Assembly: GCF_004353915.1 (NCBI RefSeq) | Contig: NZ_SMRP01000007.1 | Span: 819-64,818, forward strand | Origin: Paraburkholderia silviterrae | GTDB lineage: Bacteria; Pseudomonadota; Gammaproteobacteria; Burkholderiales; Burkholderiaceae | Length of the DNA: 64,000 nt | Direction: 5' to 3' | In this document: positions 1-7,895 of the stretch, in pieces | Numbering within the stretch: position 1 is the first letter of the stretch | Layout of the letters: every line of letters starts with the position of its first letter | Translations under genes and position numbers: made by a program | The notes under the pieces: generated by a model | What the model was told of the DNA's origin: nothing | The model's database searches: none | The model's input: only the letters and a program-made list of their open reading frames with translations

Positions 1-834
1 GACCTTGCTGCAGTCGCGGTGCGAGAGATTGATCGCCGAGCCGTCGAGCAGATCGCGATAGGCCGAGGCCGCCTCGATCTGGCCGCGATGGCCGCGCAGT
101 TCGTGAATGCGCGCGTCGAACGGCTTGACCGAGCCCGCTGCCGCGTCCACGCACAGCGCGCCGGAAACGAGCGCAGTGCGGTACAGATCTTCGATTGCGA
201 AAAGGTTATAGATCGCGAGCGCTGCGGAAGCCTGCGTGCCGTTGAGCAGCGCGAGGCCTTCCTTGGCCTGCAGCGCGATCGGCTTGAGGCCGGCCAGACG
301 CAGGCCCTCTTGCGCGCTCATGCGCTCGCCCTTCGCGAACACGTCGCCCACGCCCAGCAGCACGGCCGACATGTGCGAGAGCGGCGCGAGGTCGCCCGAC
401 GCACCCACCGAGCCCTTCACCGGGATCACGGGCAGGACGTCTGCATTGAAGAGCGTGATGAGCGTTTCCATCACTTCGCGGCGAATGCCCGAGTGGCCGC
501 GGCCGAGGCTCGAGAGCTTCAGCGCCATCATGAGGCGCACGACCGGGCGCGACATCGGCTCGCCCACGCCCACGGCGTGCGAGAGCACCAGATTGCGCTG
601 CAGCAGTTCGAGCTGGTCGATCGGGATGTGCGTGCTGGCGAGACGCCCGAAGCCCGTGTTGATGCCGTAGGCCGGCTCACCCTTGGCCGTGATCTCGGCG
701 ACGGTGCGCGCGCTCGCGTCGATCGCCGCGAAGCTTGCCGGATCGAGCTGGAGCTGGATGCTGCTGCTGTCCTTGGCGCGCGCGATCTGGCGCAGTTGGG
801 TGAGGGTGAGATGGCCGGGAGTCAGGGTAATCAT
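1..834 (-). CDS. hutH: Histidine ammonia-lyase, 5' part (cut by window edge)
   Basis: Deaminates L-histidine to urocanate, the first step of histidine utilisation in the cytoplasm. The minus strand reads MITLTPGHLTLAQLRQIA from an ATG at 834 and stays open to the window edge, giving the first 278 residues of a protein usually near 510. The Ala-Ser-Gly triad that cyclises into the MIO electrophile is present in GASGDLAPL (about 388-412), and the family segments GINTGFG and LLNGTQAS are also there. The C-terminal half lies outside the window. The gene is divergent from a histidine-type ABC importer, and HutC-like palindromes lie between them, so the two units are probably induced together. Identification is firm; regulation is inferred. 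Confidence 0.95.
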   Translation of the reverse strand, partial: MITLTPGHLTLTQLRQIARAKDSSSIQLQLDPASFAAIDASARTVAEITAKGEPAYGINTGFGRLASTHIPIDQLELLQRNLVLSHAVGVGEPMSRPVVRLMMALKLSSLGRGHSGIRREVMETLITLFNADVLPVIPVKGSVGASGDLAPLSHMSAVLLGVGDVFAKGERMSAQEGLRLAGLKPIALQAKEGLALLNGTQASAALAIYNLFAIEDLYRTALVSGALCVDAAAGSVKPFDARIHELRGHRGQIEAASAYRDLLDGSAINLSHRDCSKV

Positions 835-848
835 CGCAGTGAAATAAG

Positions 849-860
849 TTGTCTGGACAA
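849..860. promoter_or_regulatory. HutC-like operator 1
   Basis: TTGTCTGGACAA is an inverted repeat with a two-base centre, 15 bases upstream of the hutH start codon. It has the TTGT...ACAA outline known for HutC, the urocanate-responsive GntR-family repressor of hut operons. Assignment rests on this pattern and the hut context. Confidence 0.6.
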
Positions 861-884
861 GATATCGCCAGATTACACAATCCA

Positions 885-900
885 ACTTGTCTATACAAGT
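885..900. promoter_or_regulatory. HutC-like operator 2
   Basis: ACTTGTCTATACAAGT is a 16-base near-perfect palindrome about 50 bases upstream of hutH. It is the longest and most symmetric of the three sites in this intergenic region and is probably the main operator on the hutH side. Confidence 0.65.
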
Positions 901-1029
901 TAAATATTCTGCGTGTATACCCTCATCATCGCTCCCTAACGCCCGAATTACGGGGCCTTTCGGTTACGGAACAGTGACCTCACCCCAGGTGATTACACCG
1001 ATTGCCGGCTACCCGGTCCAATCGGTAAT

Positions 1030-1041
1030 TTGTATAGACAA
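1030..1041. promoter_or_regulatory. HutC-like operator 3 (importer side)
   Basis: TTGTATAGACAA lies 37 bases upstream of the start of the periplasmic binding protein. It matches the core of operator 2 read on the other strand, which ties the importer operon to the same repressor as hutH. Confidence 0.65.
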
Positions 1042-1077
1042 CTCACTGCTTTGCAGAAAATTCCTTCCGGAGACGTC

Positions 1078-1836
1078 ATGAAGAAACTTGCCCTGTGTGT
1101 CGCACTCGCCGTTGCCGCTGGCGGCGCTTGCGCGAAAGACTGGTCCACGATCCGTTTCGGCACGGACGCCAGCTACGCGCCGTTCGAGTCGAAGGCGCCC
1201 GATGGCAAGCTGGTCGGCTTCGATATCGACCTCGGCAACGAGATCTGCAAGCGCCTGAACGCGAAGTGCGTGTGGGTCGAGCAGGACTTCGACGGCATGA
1301 TCCCGGGCCTGAAGGCCAAGAAGTTCGACGGCGCGCTCTCCGCGCTCACGGTCACCCCGCAACGCGAGCAGCAGATCGCCTTCACCGCGAAGCTCTACGA
1401 CACCCCCACGCGCCTCGTCGCGAAGAAGGGCTCGCCGCTGCAGCCGACCGTCGAGTCGCTCAAGGGCAAGTCGGTGGGCGTCGAACAGGGCTCGACCCAG
1501 GAAACCTACGCCAAGCAGAACTGGGCGACCAAGGGCGTCAACGTCATTACCTACCAGAACCAGGACCAGGTCTATCTGGACCTGAACTCGGGCCGCCTGG
1601 ACGCCGCGCTGCAAGACGAAGTGCAAGCCGATCTCGGCTTCCTGAAGACAGCACGCGGCGCCGGCTTCGCGTTCGCCGGCCCGGAGCTGCCCACGGGCGC
1701 GGCCGCCATCGGCCTGCGCAAGGACGACGCCGACCTCAAGGCGAAGATCGACAAGACCATCGCCGACATGATCAAGGACGGCACCTACAAGAAGATCGAG
1801 TCGAAGTACTTCGACTTCGACGTATACGGCGGCTAG
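1078..1836 (+). CDS. Amino-acid ABC transporter, periplasmic binding protein (HisJ/ArgT type)
   Basis: Solute-binding protein of a polar amino-acid importer, 252 residues, family SBP_bac_3. The ATG at 1078 was chosen because it follows a GGAGA and opens a clean signal peptide (MKKLALCVALAVAAGGACAKD); the frame is open further upstream, but that would bury the signal. The mature protein starts with the usual FGTDASYAPFESK strand and contains GFDIDLGNEIC, typical of HisJ/LAO-type proteins. It is followed by two permeases and an ATPase. Histidine is the likely ligand because the operon is divergent from hutH with HutC-like sites between them; this is contextual and not read from the binding site. 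Confidence 0.9.
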   Translation: MKKLALCVALAVAAGGACAKDWSTIRFGTDASYAPFESKAPDGKLVGFDIDLGNEICKRLNAKCVWVEQDFDGMIPGLKAKKFDGALSALTVTPQREQQIAFTAKLYDTPTRLVAKKGSPLQPTVESLKGKSVGVEQGSTQETYAKQNWATKGVNVITYQNQDQVYLDLNSGRLDAALQDEVQADLGFLKTARGAGFAFAGPELPTGAAAIGLRKDDADLKAKIDKTIADMIKDGTYKKIESKYFDFDVYGG

Positions 1837-1921
1837 GCACCCACGCCTCACCTGCATCAACACGGGTGCGCATGCCGCGCCGCTGCCCGGCACGCGCCCC
1901 GTCATTGAAGGACGTCCATCC

Positions 1922-2611
1922 ATGCTTTTCCAAGGCTTCGGCCCTCTCCTCCTCGCGGGCACGTGGGAAACCATCAAGCTCGCGCTGCTCTCGCTCGCCG
2001 CGGCGTTCCTGCTGGGTCTCGCAGGCGCCGCCGCGAAGCTCTCGCCCAACCGTGTGATTTCGCGCATCGGCACGCTGTATACGACGCTGATCCGCGCGGT
2101 ACCCGATCTCGTGCTCATGCTGCTGCTCTTCTACAGCATCCAGATCTGGCTGAACCACCTCACCGACGCGATGGGCATGGACCAGATCGACATCGATCCG
2201 TTCGTGGCCGGCGTCATCACGCTCGGGTTCATCTACGGCGCGTACTTCACCGAGACTTTCCGCGGCGCGTTTCTCTCCGTGCCGCGCGGCCAGATCGAGG
2301 CCGGCTTCGCATACGGCATGAGCTCCACGCGCGTGTTCACGCGCATCCTGTTCCCGCAGATGATGCGTTTCGCGCTGCCAGGCATCGGCAATAACTGGCA
2401 GGTGCTCGTGAAGGCGACCGCGCTCGTCTCGATCATCGGTCTTGCCGACGTGGTGAAGGCCGCGCAGGACGCGGGCAAGGCCACCCAGGCATTCTTTTTC
2501 TTCACGCTCGTGACCGGCGCGATCTATCTCGCCATCACCACCGTTTCCAACCTGGCATTGCACCGCCTCGAAAAGCGCTACTCGACCGGTGTGCGGAGGG
2601 CCGCGCTGTGA
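1922..2611 (+). CDS. Amino-acid ABC transporter permease (HisQ type)
   Basis: Inner-membrane subunit of the polar amino-acid importer, 229 residues. It starts MLFQGFGPLLLAGTWETIK, has about five hydrophobic segments, and contains the EAA-loop region (EAGFAYGMSSTRVFTRILFP) that docks the ATPase. Its stop overlaps the GTG start of the next permease by four bases, indicating translational coupling. The two permeases probably form a heterodimer as in HisQ/HisM. Confidence 0.92.
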   Translation: MLFQGFGPLLLAGTWETIKLALLSLAAAFLLGLAGAAAKLSPNRVISRIGTLYTTLIRAVPDLVLMLLLFYSIQIWLNHLTDAMGMDQIDIDPFVAGVITLGFIYGAYFTETFRGAFLSVPRGQIEAGFAYGMSSTRVFTRILFPQMMRFALPGIGNNWQVLVKATALVSIIGLADVVKAAQDAGKATQAFFFFTLVTGAIYLAITTVSNLALHRLEKRYSTGVRRAAL

Positions 2612-3321
2612 TCGAACTCATTCAGCAATACTGGCCAAACTACCTGTACAGCGACGGCTTCAACTATAGCGGCCTCGTCATCACGCTCTGGCTGCTGGTG
2701 GTCTCGATCGTGCTGGGCTTCGGGCTTGCCGTGCCGCTCGCCATTGCGCGCGCTTCGCGCAATCCGTGGATTTCGCGTCCGGTCTGGCTCTATACCTACG
2801 TGTTTCGCGGCACGCCGCTCTATGTGCAGTTGCTGCTCTGCTACACCGGCATCTACAGCCTGCAATATGTGCATACGCACGCGCTGCTCGGCGAGTTCTT
2901 CCGTAGCGCGATGAATTGCACGCTGCTCGCGTTCACGCTCAACGAGTGCGCCTACGCCACCGAGATCTTCGCGGGCGCCATCAAGGAGACCGCCTACGGC
3001 GAGATCGAAGCGGCACTCGCCTACGGCATGTCGAAGTACAAGCTCTACACGCGCATCATCCTGCCCTCGGCATTGCGCCGTGCGCTGCCCTCGTACAGCA
3101 ACGAGGTCATCCTGATGCTGCACGCCACGACGCTCGCGTTCACCGCGACCGTGCCCGACATCCTGAAAGTGGCGCGCGACGCGAACTCCGCCACCTATAT
3201 GACTTTCCAGGCATACGGCATTGCGGCCGCGCTCTACGCGACGATCGTGTTTGCCCTGATCTGGGGCTTCCGCCGCATGGAAACCCGTATGCTGGCATAC
3301 CTGAAACCGCAAGGGCACTGA
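2608..3321 (+). CDS. Amino-acid ABC transporter permease (HisM type)
   Basis: Second membrane subunit of the importer, 237 residues, starting with GTG at 2608. The start overlaps the hisQ-like stop (GTGA) and is preceded by GGAGGG at 2595-2600. The EAA loop reads EIEAALAYGMSKYKLYTRI, and a FRGTPLYVQLLL segment is typical of HisM-like permeases. It acts with the upstream permease and downstream ATPase to move the substrate across the inner membrane. Confidence 0.92.
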   Translation: MIELIQQYWPNYLYSDGFNYSGLVITLWLLVVSIVLGFGLAVPLAIARASRNPWISRPVWLYTYVFRGTPLYVQLLLCYTGIYSLQYVHTHALLGEFFRSAMNCTLLAFTLNECAYATEIFAGAIKETAYGEIEAALAYGMSKYKLYTRIILPSALRRALPSYSNEVILMLHATTLAFTATVPDILKVARDANSATYMTFQAYGIAAALYATIVFALIWGFRRMETRMLAYLKPQGH

Positions 3322-3353
3322 ATTCCACGTAGTACTGATGGAGTGTATTGAGA

Positions 3354-4121
3354 ATGTACAAGCTGATTGTTGACGACTTGCACAAGAAGTTCGGCGAGAA
3401 CGAGGTTTTGAAGGGCGTGTCGCTCAAGGCGAAAGCCGGTGACGTGATCAGCCTGATCGGGTCCAGCGGTTCGGGCAAGAGCACGTTCCTGCGTTGCATT
3501 AACTTCCTCGAGTCGCCGTGCTCGGGCCGCATCACGCTCAACGGCGAAGAGATCCGCACGAGCGCGGACCGCAACGGCTCGCTGCGCGTGAGCGATCCGA
3601 AGCAACTGCGGGCCATGCGCACGCGCCTTTCGATGGTGTTCCAGCATTTCAACCTGTGGGCGCACATGACCGTGCTCGAGAACATCATCGAGGCACCGGT
3701 GAGCGTGCTGGGGTTGAGCCGCAGCGAAGCGGAGGAACGCGCGCTCAAGTACCTGGCCAAAGTGGGCCTCGCGACGGGCGTCGAGCATAAATACCCGTCG
3801 CATCTGTCCGGCGGCCAGCAGCAGCGCGTGGCAATCGCCCGCGCGCTGGCCATGGAGCCTGAGGTCATGCTGTTCGACGAGCCCACCTCCGCGCTAGACC
3901 CCGAGCTCGTGGGCGAGGTGCTGCGCGTGATGCAGGCGCTCGCGGAAGAAGGCCGCACGATGATTGTCGTCACGCACGAGATGGGGTTCGCGCGCAACGT
4001 GTCGAATCACGTCGTCTTCCTGCACAAAGGCAAGATCGAAGAGCAAGGCGACCCCAAGGAAGTGCTCAATGCGCCGCGCAGCGAACGCCTGCAGCAGTTC
4101 CTCTCGGGGCGCCTGAAGTAA
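3354..4121 (+). CDS. Amino-acid ABC transporter ATPase (HisP type)
   Basis: ATP-hydrolysing subunit of the importer, 255 residues. Walker A is GSSGSGKST, the signature is LSGGQQQRVAIA, Walker B is VMLFDEPTSALD, and the switch histidine is in VVTHEMGF. The ATG at 3354 is preferred over the TTG two codons earlier because GGAG at 3340-3343 sits ten bases upstream of it. This is the last gene of the four-gene histidine-type importer operon; the next feature downstream is an opposing pseudogene. Confidence 0.95.
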   Translation: MYKLIVDDLHKKFGENEVLKGVSLKAKAGDVISLIGSSGSGKSTFLRCINFLESPCSGRITLNGEEIRTSADRNGSLRVSDPKQLRAMRTRLSMVFQHFNLWAHMTVLENIIEAPVSVLGLSRSEAEERALKYLAKVGLATGVEHKYPSHLSGGQQQRVAIARALAMEPEVMLFDEPTSALDPELVGEVLRVMQALAEEGRTMIVVTHEMGFARNVSNHVVFLHKGKIEEQGDPKEVLNAPRSERLQQFLSGRLK

Positions 4122-4156
4122 GCGTCATCCGCGCGCGGGGGATCGCCCGAATTTCC

Positions 4157-4546
4157 TCAGGGATGCTGATTACCTGAGGTATCGAATCGATCCCCCACCC
4201 CATCCGCGCAAATGCGGCGCCGCGCTTCCAGCGCCTCGGCCACCATGCGCTCGATCACCTCGGCGGCAGACGTCCGCTCGCTCACGAGCGCCAACGATTC
4301 GCCCGCAAACAGCGCCATGCGCTCCAGTTCGCCCGTCGTGCTGCGCAAGGGCGAGTCGGTGCTGAACAGGTAGAGCGGCCGCCCGTCGTCGTGGCCGATC
4401 ACGGCATCTGCTCCGGCCTGCTTCACGGCCAATACATTCTCCAGCGAACCCACCTGATACAGCACGATGACGCCCGCATCCCATGCGCGCGTCACGGCTT
4501 CGCCGCGCGCACGGCGGCGATCTCCCGCTCGAACAATTCGCGTCAT
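4157..4546 (-). pseudogene. Nitronate monooxygenase remnant with internal deletion
   Basis: The 129-codon frame joins two separate parts of a nitronate monooxygenase (2-nitropropane dioxygenase family). An AWDAGVIVLYQVGSLENVL...ADAVIG stretch from the flavin-binding barrel is followed directly by the family's C-terminal segment (PLYLFSTDSPLRSTTGELE...ALFAGES). In an intact enzyme these parts are separated by well over 100 residues, and the first part of the protein is missing as well. What remains lacks most of the FMN site, so I read it as a decaying gene. Low conservation of the first codons also suggests that translation does not start where the frame opens. Confidence 0.65.
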
Positions 4547-4787
4547 TCACGCACCATGCCGCGCAATCCGAATCCCCGTGCCGCGGACGCGGCCGCAGTG
4601 AGCTGGAACCTGGCCGGCCCGTCCACGCGCCGCTTTCTTACTGATTGCTTCCCGATTCGCATCGCATAGTCACCAATAAGAAATATTTCCGATTGCTTGT
4701 TGAAATTATTTCTGGGAGTATTTACTGGCGACTCACTGGCCGCGACGTGCGCTCTGGCCTCGAACAACAACATCTGGTCCCGAAACC

Positions 4788-6776
4788 ATGAACGACAAGA
4801 CGATCCTGCCGTACGTGTCGGCGTTGCTCGCCGCCGCACTGATGACCGCATGCGGCGGCAACAGCGAAAGCCCCGCCCCCTCCACGCCCAGCGCATCGCA
4901 GGATTCGGCCTGCCTCGCAATCGACAGCAGCGGCGCCACCGTCGTTGTCGGCTCGAACCAGCCCGGCGACCCGTCACTGCCCGAGGCGGCGTCCGGCTAC
5001 CGGACCGGACTGAAGCCGATCTACGCGAAGACCTACATGGTCGCGACGTCGAACGCCTATGCGAGCAAGGCCGGCTGTGCGGTGCTCAAGCAAGGCGGGA
5101 CCGCCGCCGACGCCGCCGTCGCGGTGCAGGCGGTGCTCGGGCTGACCGTGCCGGAGGCGACCGGCCTTGGCTCCGGCGGCGTGCTGCTGTACTACGACGC
5201 GGCCAGCAAGACCGTGCAGGCCTATGACGGCCGTGAGACGGCGCCCGCTGCCGCAACCGAAAACTATCTGCGCTACGTCGACGACGCGAACGACCTGAGC
5301 GCACCGGTGCCGAGCGCGCGCGCGAGCGGCCGCTCGATCGGCACGATCGGCGTCCCGCGGCTCATCGAGGCGCTGCAGCACGATCACGGCAAGCTGCCGT
5401 GGAACGGCCTGTTCGGCGACGCGATCTCGCTCGCGACCGACGGCTTCCCGATCGGCGGCCGGCTCGCCGCCGCGATCTCGTCGAATGCGAGCAGCCTGAA
5501 GCGCGACGCCGAAGCCGCCGCGTATTTCCTGAACGCCGACGGCACGCCGAAGACGCTCGGCACCGTGCTGAAGAACCCCGCCTATGCCGATGCGCTCACA
5601 CGGATAGCAAGCGAAGGCGCAAACGCGCTGTACACCGGCACCATCGCGCAGGACATCGTCGCGAAGATCGCGACGACCGCCGGCGCCGACGGCTCGCCGA
5701 TCACGCCGGGCAAGACGACGCTCGCCGACCTCGCCGGCTACGAGGCAAAGCGGCGCGATCCGGTGTGCACGACCTATCGCGGCGCGTACTGGGTGTGCGG
5801 GATGCCGCCGCCGTCGTCGGGCGGCATCGCGGTCGCGGCCGCACTCGGCATCCTCGAGAACTTCGACCTGAAGTCGCTCGGGCCAACCGCGATCGATCTC
5901 GAAGGCGGCAAGCCGACCGTCGCCGGCGTGCATCTGATCAGCGAGGCCGAACGGCTCGCGTACGCAGATCGCGACAAGTACGTCGCCGACACCGACTTCA
6001 TCCCCCTGCCCGGAGGCACCTGGGACACGATGCTGAACAAGCCGTACATGAAGCAGCGCGCGGCATTGATCAGCACCACGAAGAGCATGGGCACGGCGCA
6101 GCCCGGCGATCTCGGCGCGGTGCCGCTCGGCATCGACAAGACGCTGATCGAGCACGGCACCAACCAGTTCACGATCGTCGACGGCAGCGGCAACGTCGTC
6201 AGCGCGACGACCACCGTCGAATCGAGCATGGGCTCGTTCCACATGACGCACGGCTTCCTGCTGAACAACCAGCTGACCGACTTCTCCGCGAGCCCGACCG
6301 ACAGCACCGGCGCGCTCGTCGCAAACCGCTTGCAGCCGGGCAAGCGCCCGCGCAGCTCGATGGCGCCGACGCTGGTGTTCAAGGTCGCCGCGGACGGCTC
6401 GAAGGGCGACTTCGTGATGGCGACCGGCTCTCCCGGCGGCGGCACGATTCCGCAGTACGTAGTGAAGACGCTCGTCGGCACGCTCGACTGGGGACTCGAT
6501 GCGCAGCAGTCCGCCGGACTCGTCGATTTCGGCGCGAGCAACAGCCCGATCACGACTGTCGGCGGCGAGCATCCGAACGTCGACACCAGCAACAACGGCG
6601 CGAACGATCCGCTGATCACCGGGCTGAGGGCGCTCGGGCACACGGTGTCGACGTCGGCACAGGTCAGCGGCGTGAATACCGTGATGCGGGTGACGGTGAG
6701 CGGCGCGAACGCGCTGCAGGGCGGCACGGATCCGCGGCGTGAAGGTGTGGTCCTGGGGGATACGTTTACACGGTGA
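4788..6776 (+). CDS. Gamma-glutamyltransferase, putative lipoprotein
   Basis: Secreted Ntn-hydrolase that cleaves or transfers the gamma-glutamyl group of glutathione-type substrates; 662 residues, longer than the usual 560-600. The N-terminus has a hydrophobic stretch ending in a lipobox (LMTAC, Cys at about 22) followed by GGNSES, so it is probably anchored as a lipoprotein. The autoprocessing and nucleophilic threonine aligns with Thr458 in GTNQFTIVD, where most family members have TTH[YF]S. The oxyanion-loop glycines are at about 547 (SPGGG). It stands alone, with no export or glutathione genes beside it. Family membership is strong; the exact substrate is unknown. Confidence 0.9.
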   Translation: MNDKTILPYVSALLAAALMTACGGNSESPAPSTPSASQDSACLAIDSSGATVVVGSNQPGDPSLPEAASGYRTGLKPIYAKTYMVATSNAYASKAGCAVLKQGGTAADAAVAVQAVLGLTVPEATGLGSGGVLLYYDAASKTVQAYDGRETAPAAATENYLRYVDDANDLSAPVPSARASGRSIGTIGVPRLIEALQHDHGKLPWNGLFGDAISLATDGFPIGGRLAAAISSNASSLKRDAEAAAYFLNADGTPKTLGTVLKNPAYADALTRIASEGANALYTGTIAQDIVAKIATTAGADGSPITPGKTTLADLAGYEAKRRDPVCTTYRGAYWVCGMPPPSSGGIAVAAALGILENFDLKSLGPTAIDLEGGKPTVAGVHLISEAERLAYADRDKYVADTDFIPLPGGTWDTMLNKPYMKQRAALISTTKSMGTAQPGDLGAVPLGIDKTLIEHGTNQFTIVDGSGNVVSATTTVESSMGSFHMTHGFLLNNQLTDFSASPTDSTGALVANRLQPGKRPRSSMAPTLVFKVAADGSKGDFVMATGSPGGGTIPQYVVKTLVGTLDWGLDAQQSAGLVDFGASNSPITTVGGEHPNVDTSNNGANDPLITGLRALGHTVSTSAQVSGVNTVMRVTVSGANALQGGTDPRREGVVLGDTFTR

Positions 6777-6783
6777 ATGGGGT

Positions 6784-6821
6784 GCCCGCGCGGAACGCAT
6801 CGTGCATGCCGACGCGCGGGC
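6784..6821 (+). terminator. Hairpin after the gamma-glutamyltransferase gene
   Basis: GCCCGCGC (6784-6791) pairs with GCGCGGGC (6814-6821) across a 22-base loop, starting eight bases after the stop codon at 6776. There is no T-run, so it is at best a weak intrinsic terminator or an mRNA 3'-end stabiliser. Confidence 0.4.
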
Positions 6822-6848
6822 GGCGCTGACACATTGGATGCGGCGGGA

Positions 6849-7154
6849 TTAGTCGTCCGGCACGAGCTCCGGATGCCAGTCGCGCACGAGCGCCTCGAAC
6901 GGCTCGTCGTAACCCAGCGTGCCGGGATAGCTGTGCGCGCGCGACGCCAGCCGGAACACAGTAACCATGTCCTCCACGATCTCGTCATCGACGCCCCAGG
7001 CGGTCGTCAAGTCGTAGCCGCCGCACTTGCCCGCGTTCCACCAGGCAAGCAAAAAATCCGCAACCTTTCGGCTTTGCTCTGTGTCGCCGCTGGCGATCTT
7101 CAGAAGTTTTTCGAGGGCCCGCTTCTCGCCTTCAAGCATTTGATCGGGGCGCAT
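6849..7154 (-). CDS. Conserved hypothetical protein, 101 aa
   Basis: Small acidic, probably alpha-helical cytoplasmic protein beginning MRPDQMLEGEKRALEKLL and containing the Trp-rich segment FLLAWWNAGKCGGYD. The start is supported by GGAGGAATC directly upstream. I recall similar proteins as common uncharacterised ORFs on Burkholderiales accessory regions, but I cannot assign a function. No signal peptide or membrane segment is visible. Confidence 0.75.
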   Translation of the reverse strand: MRPDQMLEGEKRALEKLLKIASGDTEQSRKVADFLLAWWNAGKCGGYDLTTAWGVDDEIVEDMVTVFRLASRAHSYPGTLGYDEPFEALVRDWHPELVPDD

Positions 7155-7220
7155 GATTCCTCCGTTTGGCGTGGCCCATCATGGCCCGTCGTCGCTGCGC
7201 AGGACCACAAGCCACAGAAT

Positions 7221-7340
7221 TCAGGATCTAGTGCGACTCTCTTTCATAGGCTGAGCCAGATCCGCCAGTGACCCACCAACCACTCGTAGCTTCATCGTCA
7301 AGTGCGTCTCTGCCGAGATCCGCATACCTTCCTGCATCAT
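7221..7340 (-). CDS. Small ORF, 39 aa, coupled to the stress-protein gene
   Basis: An ATG at 7340 (or 7337) overlaps the TGA of the upstream universal stress protein gene as ATGA and has AGGAGC 4-7 bases upstream. The product reads MMQEGMRISAETHLTMK and ends MKESRTRS. No family is recognised. The coupling and ribosome binding site are the only support, so it may be a real small protein or a fortuitous frame. Confidence 0.4.
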   Translation of the reverse strand: MMQEGMRISAETHLTMKLRVVGGSLADLAQPMKESRTRS

Positions 7341-7783
7341 CGATGCTCCTTTGCGCCATCTAGCCGGTCGCGCACGATTGTGACGGAGCACGGCGCATAG
7401 GCGATCACTTGCCTCGCAATGGAACCCAGCAGCCAACGATCAAAGGCAGTACGTCCTCGATGGCCCACGACGACGTGGTCAACTTTATGTCGCTCGGCAT
7501 ATAGCACCAGCTCCTTGGCCGGATGCCCGACAATCAGCTCGTATTGGACCGTTACTCCGGATAACCCGAGCTTTCCCTTGAGTTCGGTGATGAGCTCCTG
7601 GCAGTGAAGTTTTTCGGCCTCAAGCAGCTCCGGCCGCTCATAGGCCAACTTACCCCAGTCGGGCAGACGAGCAACCGTAAGAATGTGCAGCCGCGCCCCT
7701 TCCTTTTCAGCGAGATTTCTTGCGAAACGGACGGCCTCCTCTGCGGAAACCGAGCCATCGTAACCCGCGAGAATGTCATGCAT
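7337..7783 (-). CDS. Universal stress protein (UspA family)
   Basis: Single-domain Usp, 148 residues, cytoplasmic. It begins MHDILAGYDGS after GGAGG (7789-7793), which excludes the longer upstream frame. The nucleotide-binding signature G-x2-G-x9-GS is complete in GHRGRTAFDRWLLGS, placing it in the ATP-binding subgroup. It shares strand and vicinity with an EF-P paralogue, a small helical protein and a TonB-C protein, a grouping that suggests a stress or dormancy response, although no regulator is visible. Confidence 0.92.
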   Translation of the reverse strand: MHDILAGYDGSVSAEEAVRFARNLAEKEGARLHILTVARLPDWGKLAYERPELLEAEKLHCQELITELKGKLGLSGVTVQYELIVGHPAKELVLYAERHKVDHVVVGHRGRTAFDRWLLGSIARQVIAYAPCSVTIVRDRLDGAKEHR

Positions 7784-7895
7784 GATTGCCTCCAAACACG
7801 CATCCGGATCTCCTCCGGGCATTCCGGAACACCCCGAAATGGTCGCATCCTGGGCCGAGTGCGCACCCACTGCAGATGTGGCCAACATCAGCAAA

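Noticed and set aside
19..903. Long plus-strand frame of 294 codons over hutH
   Set aside because: It is antisense to a clear histidine ammonia-lyase; the sequence is Arg/His/Ala-rich without domain character, as usual for shadows in GC-rich DNA.
4155..4179. CCTCAGG/CCTGAGG inverted repeat as a terminator for the histidine importer operon
   Set aside because: Short stem, 11-base loop, no T-run, and it lies at the end of the pseudogene frame; too weak to call.
4974..6800. 608-codon minus-strand frame over the gamma-glutamyltransferase gene
   Set aside because: Antisense shadow; the plus strand encodes a full GGT with signal sequence and catalytic motif.
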